Assembly (NCBI RefSeq): GCF_014649915.1
Contig: NZ_BMTY01000004.1
Location: forward strand, 61,624 to 125,623
Length of the DNA stretch: 64,000 nucleotides
Direction of reading: 5' to 3'
DNA from: Streptomyces toxytricini
Lineage (GTDB): Bacteria > Actinomycetota > Actinomycetes > Streptomycetales > Streptomycetaceae
Below, in pieces: positions 8,205 to 17,930 of this stretch (position 1 is its first letter; each line of letters starts with the position of its first letter). The translations under genes and the position numbers were made by a program. The notes below the pieces were generated by a model, which saw only the letters and a program-made list of their open reading frames with translations, was not told the origin of the DNA and searched no databases.

Positions 8205-8218
8205 CTGGCATATGCCAG
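8205..8218. promoter_or_regulatory. 14-bp palindrome in the IclR/oxidoreductase divergent region
   Basis: CTGGCATATGCCAG is a perfect 14-bp palindrome, 122 bp upstream of the IclR start and 105 bp upstream of the oxidoreductase start. IclR proteins bind short palindromes between divergent genes, so this is a plausible operator. No binding is known. Confidence 0.5.
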
Positions 8219-8322
8219 GGTCACGGGCCCGACCCCACAGCAGTGCAGCCGCCCCGGGAATGCCCGCCCCCGCTCCCCGGTTCGACTCCCCGTACGGACG
8301 TACGAGCGAGACGGGAGTTGCC

Positions 8323-9480
8323 ATGAGTGACCACGGGGAAGCCGCGCGGGAGGCCCGCCCGGCCGGCGGCGCGCAGGAACCGGAATCCGGGGCCGCGCCC
8401 GCGCCCCACCCGGTCCGGGGCACCGCGCACGGCACCGCCCCCGTCCCGCTGTCGGTGCTGGACCTCGTCACCGTCGGCAGCGGCAGCACCGCGAGCGCGT
8501 CCCTGCGCACCAGCGTCGCCCTCGCCAAGCTCGCCGAAGCCCGCGGCTACCGGCGGCACTGGGTCGCCGAGCACCACTCCATGCCCGGTGTCGCCAGCTC
8601 CTCGCCCGCCGTGATCCTGGCGCACCTGGCCGCCCACACATCCCGCATCCGCCTCGGCTCGGGCGGCGTCATGCTGCCCAACCACGCCCCCCTCGCCGTC
8701 GCCGAGCAGTTCGGCACCCTGGAGGCGCTCGCCCCCGGCCGGATCGACCTCGGCCTCGGCCGCGCCCCCGGCACCGACGGCCGCACCGCCGCCGCCCTGC
8801 GAGGCCCCGGCCGGGCCGAGGAGGGCCACGACGAGTTCCCCCGCCGCCTCGCGGAGCTCACCCGCTTCCTCGACGACGACTTCCCCGACGGCCACCCCTA
8901 CGCCCGGATCCACGCCGTGCCCGGCCCGGTGCAGGGGCCGGCCGGGCGCCCGCCGCTGTGGCTGCTCGGCTCCTCCGGCTTCAGCGCCCGCCTCGCCGGC
9001 GAGCTGGGCCTGCCCTTCGCGTACGCCCACCACTTCTCCGCCGCCGGCACGCTGCCCGCCCTCGACCTCTACCGGCAGACGTTCCGCCCCTCGGCCGCCC
9101 TGGACGCCCCGTACGCCGTGATCGGAGTGTCGGCGCTCGCCGCCGACACCGCCGCCGAAGCCCGCGCCCAGGCGCTCACGGGCGCGCTGTCGATGCTCCG
9201 GCTGCGCGCGGGCCGACCAGGCCTGATCCCCACCCCGGAGGAGGCGGCGGCGTACGACTTCTCGCCGCCGGAGCGGGAGTTCGCCGACGGCTGGCTGGCC
9301 AACGTCGTGCACGGCACCCCGGACGAGGTCCGCGCCGGGCTCGACGCGCTGGCCGCCCGCACCGGCGCCGACGAGCTGATGCTGACCGCGAACGCGCACG
9401 GCGCCGCCGCCCGGCTGCGCTCCTACGAACTCGTCGCGGACGCGTACGGGATGCCGGCGGGGGAGCCGCAAGGCGACTGA
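8323..9480 (+). CDS. Luciferase-like (LLM class) flavin-dependent oxidoreductase
   Basis: A 385-aa enzyme of the bacterial-luciferase TIM-barrel superfamily, using FMNH2/F420-type cofactors; the substrate is unknown. Typical segments are VPLSVLDLVTVGSGSTASAS, RYRRHWVAEHHSM-like (YRRHWVAEHHSMPGVASSSP), RIRLGSGGVMLPNHAPL and ERFG-like AEQFGTLEALAPGRIDLGLGRAPG. These match the family annotated MsnO8-type LLM oxidoreductases. ATG8323 is chosen because GGGAG (8313-8317) precedes it and the upstream part of the open frame has non-conserved composition. The first ~40 residues look disordered. It is divergent from an IclR regulator and followed by a strong terminator, so it is monocistronic. Confidence 0.88.
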   Translation: MSDHGEAAREARPAGGAQEPESGAAPAPHPVRGTAHGTAPVPLSVLDLVTVGSGSTASASLRTSVALAKLAEARGYRRHWVAEHHSMPGVASSSPAVILAHLAAHTSRIRLGSGGVMLPNHAPLAVAEQFGTLEALAPGRIDLGLGRAPGTDGRTAAALRGPGRAEEGHDEFPRRLAELTRFLDDDFPDGHPYARIHAVPGPVQGPAGRPPLWLLGSSGFSARLAGELGLPFAYAHHFSAAGTLPALDLYRQTFRPSAALDAPYAVIGVSALAADTAAEARAQALTGALSMLRLRAGRPGLIPTPEEAAAYDFSPPEREFADGWLANVVHGTPDEVRAGLDALAARTGADELMLTANAHGAAARLRSYELVADAYGMPAGEPQGD

Positions 9481-9549
9481 CGGCGTACGAACGGGGTTCG
9501 GCTGGTTTGTTGCCGAAACCTTGCGGCAGCCTTTCCTAAGGCACCCTTA

Positions 9550-9584
9550 AACCGCTCGTCACCCGGGGTGACGAGCGGTTTTTC
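9550..9584 (+). terminator. Rho-independent terminator after the LLM oxidoreductase
   Basis: A perfect 14-bp stem, AACCGCTCGTCACC (9550-9563) with GGTGACGAGCGGTT (9567-9580), has a 3-nt loop and runs into a T-tract. It is one of the few classical intrinsic terminators in the window. Confidence 0.9.
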
Positions 9585-9623
9585 GTGCCCCTGCACGCCT
9601 CTGACGAGGGGATTTACCCCGCG

Positions 9624-9683
9624 AGTGGTCTAGTCCTTCTTTGGTCCAAACCATTGACGGCGCATGTCGGTGATCGCTATCAC
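9624..9683 (+). promoter_or_regulatory. Chitinase promoter with two dre-like repeats
   Basis: Two dre-like boxes lie in tandem: TGGTCTAGTCCT (9626-9637) and TGGTCCAAACCA (9642-9653). Streptomyces chitinase promoters classically carry 12-bp direct repeats of this kind. The second box abuts a -35 TTGACG (9654-9659), and an 18-bp spacer leads to a -10-like TATCAC (9678-9683). Repressor on these boxes would overlap or flank RNA polymerase. DasR control is inferred. Confidence 0.75.
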
Positions 9684-9735
9684 TTCTCCCACCCGGACCT
9701 CTTGCCCTCCCTCCCCACTTCCCCGGAGGCAGTAC

Positions 9736-11424
<1,689 letters not shown>

Positions 11425-11450
11425 TCCCCCCACCCCGCGCCGAGCGGCCT

Positions 11451-11486
11451 GCCGCCCCGCACCCACCAGCCCGGGTGCGGGGCGGC
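11451..11486 (+). terminator. Hairpin terminator of the chitinase gene
   Basis: A perfect 14-bp stem (11451-11464 with 11473-11486) and an 8-nt loop, 26 bp after the stop codon, without a T-tract. Confidence 0.8.
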
Positions 11487-11912
11487 GGTGCGTCGTGCGG
11501 CAGCCCGATCCGGACACCGGCCGGAGGCGGGCGCGGCACGCAGTGGCGCGGCGGGGCCCGGCCCCCTGGCGGGAGGCCGGGCCCGACGCGTTCCCCCGTT
11601 CCGCGGTCCGGCCCGACCGCGCTTCCCCCGAATGCGCGACCGGCCCGTCCCGCCGTGCGGCCGGCCCGCACGCTGCTGCGGCGGCCCGGCTGACGGAGCG
11701 ACTCTCCTCCGCCAACCTGCACCAAGTCCAGGGGCGGCTGCCGAACCGGGTCAGCGTGGGACGTCCCACGCTCTGACCTGCTGGGATGCACGTCCGTGGG
11801 ATGCGCCGACGGGACGCCGCCGACGCGCATGGTTCTCGCCAACCAGTGGTCCGGACCTGGAACCCCGGCCGGGGCGGCCCGATGCTGGGGGAGAACAGGG
11901 GGGAACGGAACA
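11487..11912. promoter_or_regulatory. Long leader of the HTH-membrane genes: 20-bp palindrome and a dre-like box
   Basis: There is no convincing gene in this 426-bp stretch. It contains a perfect 20-bp palindrome, AGCGTGGGACGTCCCACGCT, at 11753-11772. Nearby related TGGGATG(C) sequences lie at about 11781-11805. A dre-like box TGGTCCGGACCT lies at 11847-11858, 54 bp before the GTG of the next gene. The palindrome may be an operator for the HTH proteins encoded downstream; this is inferred from position only. Confidence 0.55.
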
Positions 11913-12761
11913 GTGGCGCGTTGGAAGGAACTGCCCGCCGCACTCGACAGCCGGGAGCGCCGGCTCGTCGCGGAGTTGCGGCGGCTGAAGGACCACAGCG
12001 GTCTGAGCCTGGCCGCACTGGCGGCGAAGACCGCCTACAGCCGGTCGTCGTGGGAGCGGTACCTCAACGGCAAGCAGCCCGTGCCGCGGGAGGCGGTCGA
12101 GCAGCTGGCCCGGGTGTGCGGGACGGAGCCGACCCGGCTGACGGTGCTGCACGACGTGGCGGTACGGGCGCGGCAGCCCGCGGCCGGAGCAGCCGCCCCG
12201 AAGGACCCGGAGGAGCAGCAGGACGCCCCGGCGGAGGAGGCCGCGGCCGCGCCCCCGGAGGAGACGCACACGCCGGCCGCAGGCGAAGCCGACGGCGGGC
12301 AGGCGGGGGCCCGGCCCGGGCGGACGGTGTCCCTCGGGTGGTTCCTGGCCGGGATCGCCGCCGCTGCGGCGGTGGCCTTCACCGCGGGCCTGCTGGCCGG
12401 CGGCGCCCGGTCGGACGGCGGGAAGGCGGCGGACGCCGTGCAGACGGCCCAGGGGGCCTCCGCGGGCGGCAAGTCCGGCTACCGGCGGGGCGTGGCGTAC
12501 GCCTGCGAGGTGAAGCGGGAGGGGACGGAGCTGCGGGCCGGGCACGGCACGAGCCGCACCATCCTGCTGGACACCAACAGCACCGGCTTCGACGTCGTCG
12601 AGGTCCAGTGCCTGCTGCGCGAGCACGGCTTCGACCCGGGCAGCACCGAGGGGCTGTACGACCAGGCGACGAAGGACGCGGCGACGCGGTTCCAGAAGGC
12701 GCGCGGGCTCGTCGCGGACGGCATCGTCGGCCCGAAGACCTGGGGGGAGCTGCGTAAGTGA
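11913..12761 (+). CDS. HTH (XRE-like) membrane protein with extracytoplasmic peptidoglycan-binding domain
   Basis: A 282-aa protein. The cytoplasmic N-terminus (about 15-75) is an XRE/Cro-type helix-turn-helix containing GLSLAALAAKTAYSRSSWER and YLNGKQPVPREAVEQL. A Pro/Ala/Glu-rich linker follows. One transmembrane segment (about 138-160) contains GWFLAGIAAAAAVAFTAGLL. The C-terminus has a PG_binding_1 domain (VVEVQCLLREHGFDPGSTEG ... DGIVGPKTWGEL). It joins a DNA-binding domain to a cell-wall-binding domain across the membrane, which suggests a wall sensor acting on transcription. The GTG start follows a G-rich Shine-Dalgarno. Its stop overlaps the next start in GTGA, so the two genes are translationally coupled. 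Confidence 0.82.
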   Translation: MARWKELPAALDSRERRLVAELRRLKDHSGLSLAALAAKTAYSRSSWERYLNGKQPVPREAVEQLARVCGTEPTRLTVLHDVAVRARQPAAGAAAPKDPEEQQDAPAEEAAAAPPEETHTPAAGEADGGQAGARPGRTVSLGWFLAGIAAAAAVAFTAGLLAGGARSDGGKAADAVQTAQGASAGGKSGYRRGVAYACEVKREGTELRAGHGTSRTILLDTNSTGFDVVEVQCLLREHGFDPGSTEGLYDQATKDAATRFQKARGLVADGIVGPKTWGELRK

Positions 12762-13603
12762 TCACGGACACGGAGTGCGGGCAGCTCGCCGCGGAGCTGC
12801 GGCGGCTGCGCGAGCGGACGGGGCTCAGCCTCGCGGCGCTGGCCCGGCGCACCCCGTACAGCAAGTCGTCGTGGGAGCGGTACCTCAACGGCAAGCAGCC
12901 GCCGCCCCGGAAGGCCGTGGAGGCGCTGTGCGCCGTCGCGCACGAGCCGCCCGCCCGGCTGCTGGCGCTGTGGGAGCTCGCCGACAGCGCGTGGAGCGGC
13001 CGGGCCCGCCCCGCGGGGTCCGCACCTGCCGCGCCGGGCGGTCCCGCACCCGCCGTAGCCGCGCCCGCGGCGTCCGCAGCCGTGGACGGGCCGCCCGCCC
13101 CGCCCGCCCGGCGGTGGCGTCCTGCGGCCGCCGCGGCCGGGGCGGTGTGCGCGGCGGCCCTCGCGGCGGGCGCGGCGCTGCTCGCCCTGCGCGGCCCGGA
13201 GCCGGAGCGGGCGGCAGCCGGGCCGGAGGAGAAGCCGATCCGGAACCCGGGCTGCGCGGCGGAGTCGTGCACGGGCCAGGACCCGACACGGATGGGCTGC
13301 GGCGGCGCGGGCATGGTCGACACCGTCCTCGCCGCCGACGCGGCGGGCGGGCGGCACCTGGAGCTGCGGCACGGCGGGATGTGCCGGGCGGTGTGGGTGC
13401 GGGCGTCGGGCCTGGCAGCGGGCGACCGCGTCGAGCTGTCCGTCCCCGGCGGCGCGCAGCCGCAGGTGCTGCTCATGTCGGAAGGGGCCCTCGGAACCTA
13501 CGTGTCGACGCCGATGGCCGCGGCGGCCAAGGGCCCCGCCGGGGCCCGCATGTGCCTGCTGCCGGCCGGCGCCGCCGAGGCCGCCCGCGTCTGCTTCCCC
13601 TGA
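12758..13603 (+). CDS. HTH (XRE-like) membrane protein with DUF2690-like extracytoplasmic domain
   Basis: A 281-aa protein coupled to the previous gene through a GTGA overlap. The N-terminal HTH is nearly the same as its neighbour's (TPYSKSSWERYLNGKQPPPR against TAYSRSSWERYLNGKQPVPR), so the pair arose by tandem duplication. A low-complexity Ala/Pro linker leads to a transmembrane segment at about 125-150. The extracytoplasmic part has several cysteines (NPGCAAESCTGQDPTRMGCG, GGMCRAVW, RMCLL) and resembles the DUF2690 family found fused to HTH domains in streptomycetes. DNA target and ligand are unknown. It probably works with the upstream protein. Confidence 0.8.
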   Translation: MITDTECGQLAAELRRLRERTGLSLAALARRTPYSKSSWERYLNGKQPPPRKAVEALCAVAHEPPARLLALWELADSAWSGRARPAGSAPAAPGGPAPAVAAPAASAAVDGPPAPPARRWRPAAAAAGAVCAAALAAGAALLALRGPEPERAAAGPEEKPIRNPGCAAESCTGQDPTRMGCGGAGMVDTVLAADAAGGRHLELRHGGMCRAVWVRASGLAAGDRVELSVPGGAQPQVLLMSEGALGTYVSTPMAAAAKGPAGARMCLLPAGAAEAARVCFP

Positions 13604-13639
13604 CCGGCGGCCCGAGGGTGCCGGCCGTCGCGCCGCCGG

Positions 13640-15484
13640 TCAGCTCCGGTCGCGGCCCGCACCCGGGCGGGTGCCGATCATCTCCGCGATCCGCTCCGGC
13701 GCGACGGCCCGCGAGTACAGCCACCCCTGCCCTGTGTCGCACCCCACGCGCCGCAGCCGGGCCGCCTGTCCGGCGGTCTCCACGCACTCCGCGGTCACCG
13801 TCAGGCCCAGCCGGTGCGCGAGCTGGACGAGGGCCTCGACGATGGTCTCGTCCGCCGGGTTCGGGTGGGTCCCGTCGTCGTAGCGGAAGCCGCGCACGAA
13901 GGACCCGTCCAGCTTCAGCACCGACACCGGCAGCCGGCTCAGGTAGGCCAGGTTCGAGTACCCGGTCCCGAAGTCGTCGATGGCGATCCGCACCCCCATG
14001 TCGCTGAGCGCCTGGAGCGCCTGCAGCGGCCGCCCGGCCGATCCCATCACCGCCGACTCGGTGAGCTCCAGCTGGAGCAGCTGCGGCGCCAGCCCGGTCT
14101 CGGCAAGGATCCCGGCGACATCGCCCACCAGGTCCGAGTCCCAGACCTGCCGGACGGCGACGTTCACCGACACGAAGACCGGGCTGTCGCCGGGATGCTC
14201 GATCTGCCAGCGCCGCGCCTGCCGGCAGGCGGTCCGCAGCACCCAGCGGCCCAACTGCACGATGGAGCCGTCCTCTTCGGCGATGCCGATGAACCGATTC
14301 GGCGTCAGGTTGCCGAACTGCGGGTGGTTCCAGCGCACCAGCGCCTCCACCCCGCGCACCGTGCCGCTCTCCAGGTCCACCAGCGGCTGGTACTCCACCG
14401 CGAACTCGCCGCGCTCCACCGCCGGCCGGAGCGTGGAGCTGAGGGCCTGCCGGGTCATGCGGTGGGCGTTGCGCTCGGGGTCGAAGAGGGTCCAGCGGGC
14501 CTTGCCGTCGGCCTTCGCCCAGTACAGCGTCGTGTCCGCGGCCTGCATCAACCCCGTCGCCGAGGTGCCCTCCGCGGCCCGCTCCACGACGCCGATCGAC
14601 GCCGACACCGACAGCCGCTGCCCCGCCAGGTCGAACGGCTCCTGGATCGCCGCGAGGACGCTGCGGGCCAGGTCCGCGAGCTGCTCGGTGCCGGTGGAGT
14701 CCTCCACCAGCAGCGCGAACTCGTCGCCGCCGAGCCGGGCCACCAGGTGCCCGCCGGTCCGCCCGTACCCGGACTGGTCGGCGCACCGCGTCAGCCGGGC
14801 CGCGACCGCCGTCAGCAGCCGGTCGCCGACGCGGTGCCCGAGGGTGTCGTTGACGGCCTTGAATCCGTCCAGGTCCAGGTAGCACAGGCCGATCCGGCCC
14901 GTGCCGCCGTGCTCGTACGAGGAGGACTCCAGGGCGGCGGAGAGCCGCTCGAAGAACAGGGCCCGGTTGGGCAGCCGCGTCACGGGGTCGTGCATCTGCA
15001 GGTGCCGCAGCCGGGCCTGGAGATCGCGGCGGTCGCTGATGTCGGCGACGGAGAGCAGGACGTCCCGGGTGCCGGGCACCGGGCCGAGGGTGACCTCCGT
15101 CCACAGCGAGTGCCCGTCCGGGTGCTTGAGGCGGCGCGTGCAGCGCAGCCGGGCCTGCCGGCCCCGCAGCACCTCCTGGTACGCCTGCCAGGTGCGGGCC
15201 TCCGCGCCCAGGTCGACGAGGTCGGCGGCGCGCCGGCGCACCAGCGCGTGCGGCTCCGCGCCCAGCAGGGAGGCCAGCGCCGGGTTCGCGGCGACGACCT
15301 GCCCGCCGCGGTCGACGACGGCCATCGCGAGGTGCGCGGCGTTGAACGCCGCCCGGTAGTCGCGCGGTTCGGGCTCCGCCCGCTCCGGCGCCGAGGACAT
15401 GACAGGCACTGAAGGGTGACGCTCCGTAATGGCCGATCGGATGCTGTCGGCCGCCGAACCGGTTTCGTCAGAGGTGCCGCTCAC
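13640..15484 (-). CDS. cdgA: PAS-GGDEF-EAL cyclic-di-GMP enzyme (probable CdgA)
   Basis: A 614-aa soluble protein with no membrane segment. A PAS domain spans about 42-150. The GGDEF domain (about 165-330) has intact GGDEF at 252-256 and no RxxD inhibitory site just upstream. The EAL domain (about 345-605) has intact EAL (380-382), ELTES (473-477), DDFGTGYS (503-510) and AECVET. Both synthase and phosphodiesterase motifs are kept, so it may make or degrade c-di-GMP, the ligand of the developmental regulator BldD. The name follows domain order and the nearby adpA/des synteny recalled from S. coelicolor and is not proven. The GTG start has GGGAG 7 nt upstream, and a -10-like TATGAT lies at 15532-15537 on the minus strand. 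Confidence 0.85.
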   Translation of the reverse strand: MSGTSDETGSAADSIRSAITERHPSVPVMSSAPERAEPEPRDYRAAFNAAHLAMAVVDRGGQVVAANPALASLLGAEPHALVRRRAADLVDLGAEARTWQAYQEVLRGRQARLRCTRRLKHPDGHSLWTEVTLGPVPGTRDVLLSVADISDRRDLQARLRHLQMHDPVTRLPNRALFFERLSAALESSSYEHGGTGRIGLCYLDLDGFKAVNDTLGHRVGDRLLTAVAARLTRCADQSGYGRTGGHLVARLGGDEFALLVEDSTGTEQLADLARSVLAAIQEPFDLAGQRLSVSASIGVVERAAEGTSATGLMQAADTTLYWAKADGKARWTLFDPERNAHRMTRQALSSTLRPAVERGEFAVEYQPLVDLESGTVRGVEALVRWNHPQFGNLTPNRFIGIAEEDGSIVQLGRWVLRTACRQARRWQIEHPGDSPVFVSVNVAVRQVWDSDLVGDVAGILAETGLAPQLLQLELTESAVMGSAGRPLQALQALSDMGVRIAIDDFGTGYSNLAYLSRLPVSVLKLDGSFVRGFRYDDGTHPNPADETIVEALVQLAHRLGLTVTAECVETAGQAARLRRVGCDTGQGWLYSRAVAPERIAEMIGTRPGAGRDRS

Positions 15485-15829
15485 CGTGGCTCCCGCAGTG
15501 CTCGTGTGTGTCCGCGCAGGAAAGTGTGCCGATCATAGAGGCAGCCGGACGGCCCTATCCAGCGGCGTCGCCGTGTGGGGGGCCGCGCCTCCGCGTGCTG
15601 ACGGTCCGTCGGCGCCTCCTGGGAGATCGTTTCTGTGCAGGTGTGAGCGACTGGCTCCGGCTTCCGGCCTCGGGTGATCGAACGTGACGTTCTGTAGGCA
15701 AGAGAGTGAACGCGTGGGTCACCGGCTTGCCGCACCCCTCACTCGTGTGGGGCACCGGAACAGGGCGTTAGTAAGACAATCGACTCAGGGTGGGACGAGA
15801 GGGTACGAAACTCACCACCGGAGGTCGAT
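15485..15829. promoter_or_regulatory. Divergent promoter region of the GGDEF-EAL and metalloprotease genes
   Basis: No gene is seen. On the minus strand TATGAT (15532-15537) is a good -10 for the GGDEF-EAL gene. An interrupted inverted repeat GTGA(9 nt)TCAC lies at 15706-15722. It is reminiscent of BldD half-sites, but the spacing does not fit the published box. The protease gene has GGAGG (15820-15824) 5 nt before its GTG. Confidence 0.4.
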
Positions 15830-17065
15830 GTGCGGCGACAGCAGACACCCGGGGGAGTGGACCGCTCCCGCCTTCGCAGCGCGGCGGCGGCGCTCACCTC
15901 CCTGTCCGCGCTCGCCGCCATGTCCCTCGTCACCGGGCCGGCCGCCGCCGACTCCGGCGCCGGACCGTGCGCCCTGGCCCGCACGGCGGCCCACCACTCC
16001 CTCGGCCTCGACACCTGGAACGGCGCCTACCCGCGGCCGGTGCGCAGCCTCGACGCGGTCATGGTCTTCCTGTCCTTCCCCGACCACCGGGCCGTGCTGA
16101 CCCCGGAGGAGCTCGCCGCCGACCACTTCCCCGCCACCAGCGACTTCTTCGACCGGGCCTCCTACGGCCGGTTCCGCCTGGTCGCGCACCCGCAGCAGCA
16201 GTGGATCCCGATGCCGCAGCCGTCCACGGCGTACGGGATACAGCGCGACTGGGCGCCCGCCGACCGGGCCGCGTACCTGCGGGACGCGGTGACGGCCGCC
16301 GACCGGGAGATCGACTTCTCGCGGTACGACGTCGTCTACTTCGTCGCCGACCCGGACGCGCCGGGCGTCGACTCGGACGCCACCAAGGTCGTCAACTTCG
16401 ACCGGCCGATCCGCGCCGACGGCACCGACCTGCGGCGGATCGTCACCGTTTTCGAGCGGCACCCCCCGGACCGCAACGTCCTCGCGCACGAGACGGGGCA
16501 CGTCTTCGACCTGCCTGACCTCTACCACCGGCCGAGCGACGGCAAGGGCGACTGGGACACCCACGTCGGGGACTGGGACGTCATGGGCAGCCAGTTCGGG
16601 ATGTCTCCCGACCTGTTCGCCTGGCACAAGTGGAAGCTGGGCTGGCTGGACGCCTCGCAGGTGGACTGCGTGCAGTCCGGCTCCTCCCTGCACACCCTCC
16701 AGCCGGTCGGGGTCGCCCCGCCCCCCGGCTCCTCCGGCGGCACCCGGCTCGCCGTGGTCCGCACGGGGCCCGGCAGCGCGGTCGCCGTCGAGGCGCGGGG
16801 CTCCGCCGGCAACGACGGGGACACCTGCACGGAGGGCGTCCTGGTCTACCGGGTGCGGAACGAGGCACCCTCGGGCGGCGGGCCGATCGAGGTGCTGGAC
16901 GGGCACCCGGACACCGAGGCCTGCTGGGACCGCTCGGTGTACCCGCCGCTGGCGGACGCGCCGCTGGAGGTCGGCGAGTCGTTCACCGTGCCCGGCGAGC
17001 GGATCCGGATCGAGGTCGCCGACCGGACCGCCTCCGGCGCCTACACCGTCAAGATCACCACCTGA
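15830..17065 (+). CDS. Secreted M6-like (immune inhibitor A-type) zinc metalloprotease
   Basis: A 411-aa exported protein. The signal peptide (about 1-40) contains an Arg-rich start and LTSLSALAAMSLVTGPAAA. The zinc motif HETGH (His220 to His224) sits in NVLAHETGHVFDLPD and is followed by DVMGSQFGMSPDLFAWHKWK, the pattern of M6-family metalloproteases. A C-terminal beta-rich domain (about 285-411) has ...GVLVYRVRNE... and ends ...TASGAYTVKITT. The role is inferred as extracellular proteolysis; the substrate is unknown. GGAGG lies 5 nt before the GTG. It is monocistronic and shares a bidirectional terminator with the convergent tRNA-Lys. Confidence 0.85.
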   Translation: MRRQQTPGGVDRSRLRSAAAALTSLSALAAMSLVTGPAAADSGAGPCALARTAAHHSLGLDTWNGAYPRPVRSLDAVMVFLSFPDHRAVLTPEELAADHFPATSDFFDRASYGRFRLVAHPQQQWIPMPQPSTAYGIQRDWAPADRAAYLRDAVTAADREIDFSRYDVVYFVADPDAPGVDSDATKVVNFDRPIRADGTDLRRIVTVFERHPPDRNVLAHETGHVFDLPDLYHRPSDGKGDWDTHVGDWDVMGSQFGMSPDLFAWHKWKLGWLDASQVDCVQSGSSLHTLQPVGVAPPPGSSGGTRLAVVRTGPGSAVAVEARGSAGNDGDTCTEGVLVYRVRNEAPSGGGPIEVLDGHPDTEACWDRSVYPPLADAPLEVGESFTVPGERIRIEVADRTASGAYTVKITT

Positions 17066-17096
17066 GGGGTGGCGGGGCCCGGCCGAGCCGGACAAC

Positions 17097-17132
17097 GAGG
17101 AAGGCCCCCCACTCGCGTGGGGGGCCTTCCTC
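17097..17132. terminator. Bidirectional terminator between the metalloprotease and tRNA-Lys
   Basis: A perfect 16-bp stem (17097-17112 with 17117-17132) closed by a TCGC loop. It lies 31 bp past the protease stop and just past the 3' end of the leftward tRNA-Lys. Confidence 0.88.
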
Positions 17133-17138
17133 CGTCTG

Positions 17139-17212
17139 TGCGCCGCCAGGGACTCGAACCCCGGACCCGCTGATTAAGAGTCAGCTGCTCTAACCAACTG
17201 AGCTAGCGGCGC
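17139..17212 (-). tRNA. tRNA-Lys (anticodon CTT), second identical copy
   Basis: A complete 74-nt tRNA, identical base for base to the copy at 7143-7216 but on the other strand. The anticodon loop is CTCTTAA and CCA is not encoded. It starts at 17212 and is read leftward into the hairpin at 17097-17132. Confidence 0.97.
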
Positions 17213-17230
17213 TTGCTGACGAGGAAGACA

Positions 17231-17788
17231 TTAGCAGGAGGAGGCCCGGAAGGAAAAATCGATATCCGCAGCTCGGGCCGCGCGCACGTACGCCCACAGC
17301 AGCGCCTCCGGCCCGGGCAGCCACGGGCGGCGGGTGTCGGGGGCGACGAGCCAGCGGGAGGGGCCGGGCGCCGCGTCCAGCGGCGGCACGCCGACGGCGT
17401 CGCCGAGGCCGTGGCACAGCGGTGCCGGCACCGGGTTCCCCCACTCCTCCCAGGCCAGCAGCGCCGGCAGCCGGTGCGCGGTCCCCGGGGCGGCGAAGAG
17501 CAGCACCCGCCCCCGGTGCACCGCGACGGGACCGCTGCCCGGCCCCTCCGACCACAGCAGGTCCAGCATGCGGCGACCGAGGACCGACGGGACGTTGACG
17601 ACGTCGAAGGCGGTGCCGCAGGGCAGTACGGCCGGGGCCCACGGCCGGGCCTGCCACGCCTCCAGGGTGTCCTCCGGCCGGGCCGATGCCGAGGCGAGCC
17701 AGGCGGCGCCCTGCGCCGTGACCTGGGTGGCCGTACGGGAGTCCCGGTCGGGACAGGCGGAAGCGGAGGCCGTCGTCAGCGTCGTCAT
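17231..17788 (-). CDS. Conserved actinobacterial protein, possibly primase/polymerase-like
   Basis: A 185-aa soluble protein containing PWAPAVLPCGTAFDVVNVPS, HRGRVLLFAAPGTA and RWLVAPDTRRPWLPGPEALL. I recognise this as a family found in streptomycetes, often annotated as a short relative of the bifunctional DNA primase/polymerase N-terminal domain. No catalytic site can be shown from the sequence. It ends 19 bp from tRNA-Lys. Function should be treated as unknown. Confidence 0.65.
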   Translation of the reverse strand: MTTLTTASASACPDRDSRTATQVTAQGAAWLASASARPEDTLEAWQARPWAPAVLPCGTAFDVVNVPSVLGRRMLDLLWSEGPGSGPVAVHRGRVLLFAAPGTAHRLPALLAWEEWGNPVPAPLCHGLGDAVGVPPLDAAPGPSRWLVAPDTRRPWLPGPEALLWAYVRAARAADIDFSFRASSC

Positions 17789-17930
17789 GGCAATGATCTA
17801 CCGTCCGTGGCGGAGCGGTTTCCACGAGTTACGGAAAACCGGGACACGGCGGCCCCGGCTGCGCTATGTTCCGCCCCGCATATGCCACGGGACGTTCCTG
17901 TCGCGGCGTTTGCCAGGCCCCTCGCGGGGG

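Noticed and set aside
15484-15829. A BldD box upstream of the GGDEF-EAL gene.
   Set aside because: Only an interrupted GTGA-N9-TCAC repeat was found; its spacing does not fit the BldD consensus.
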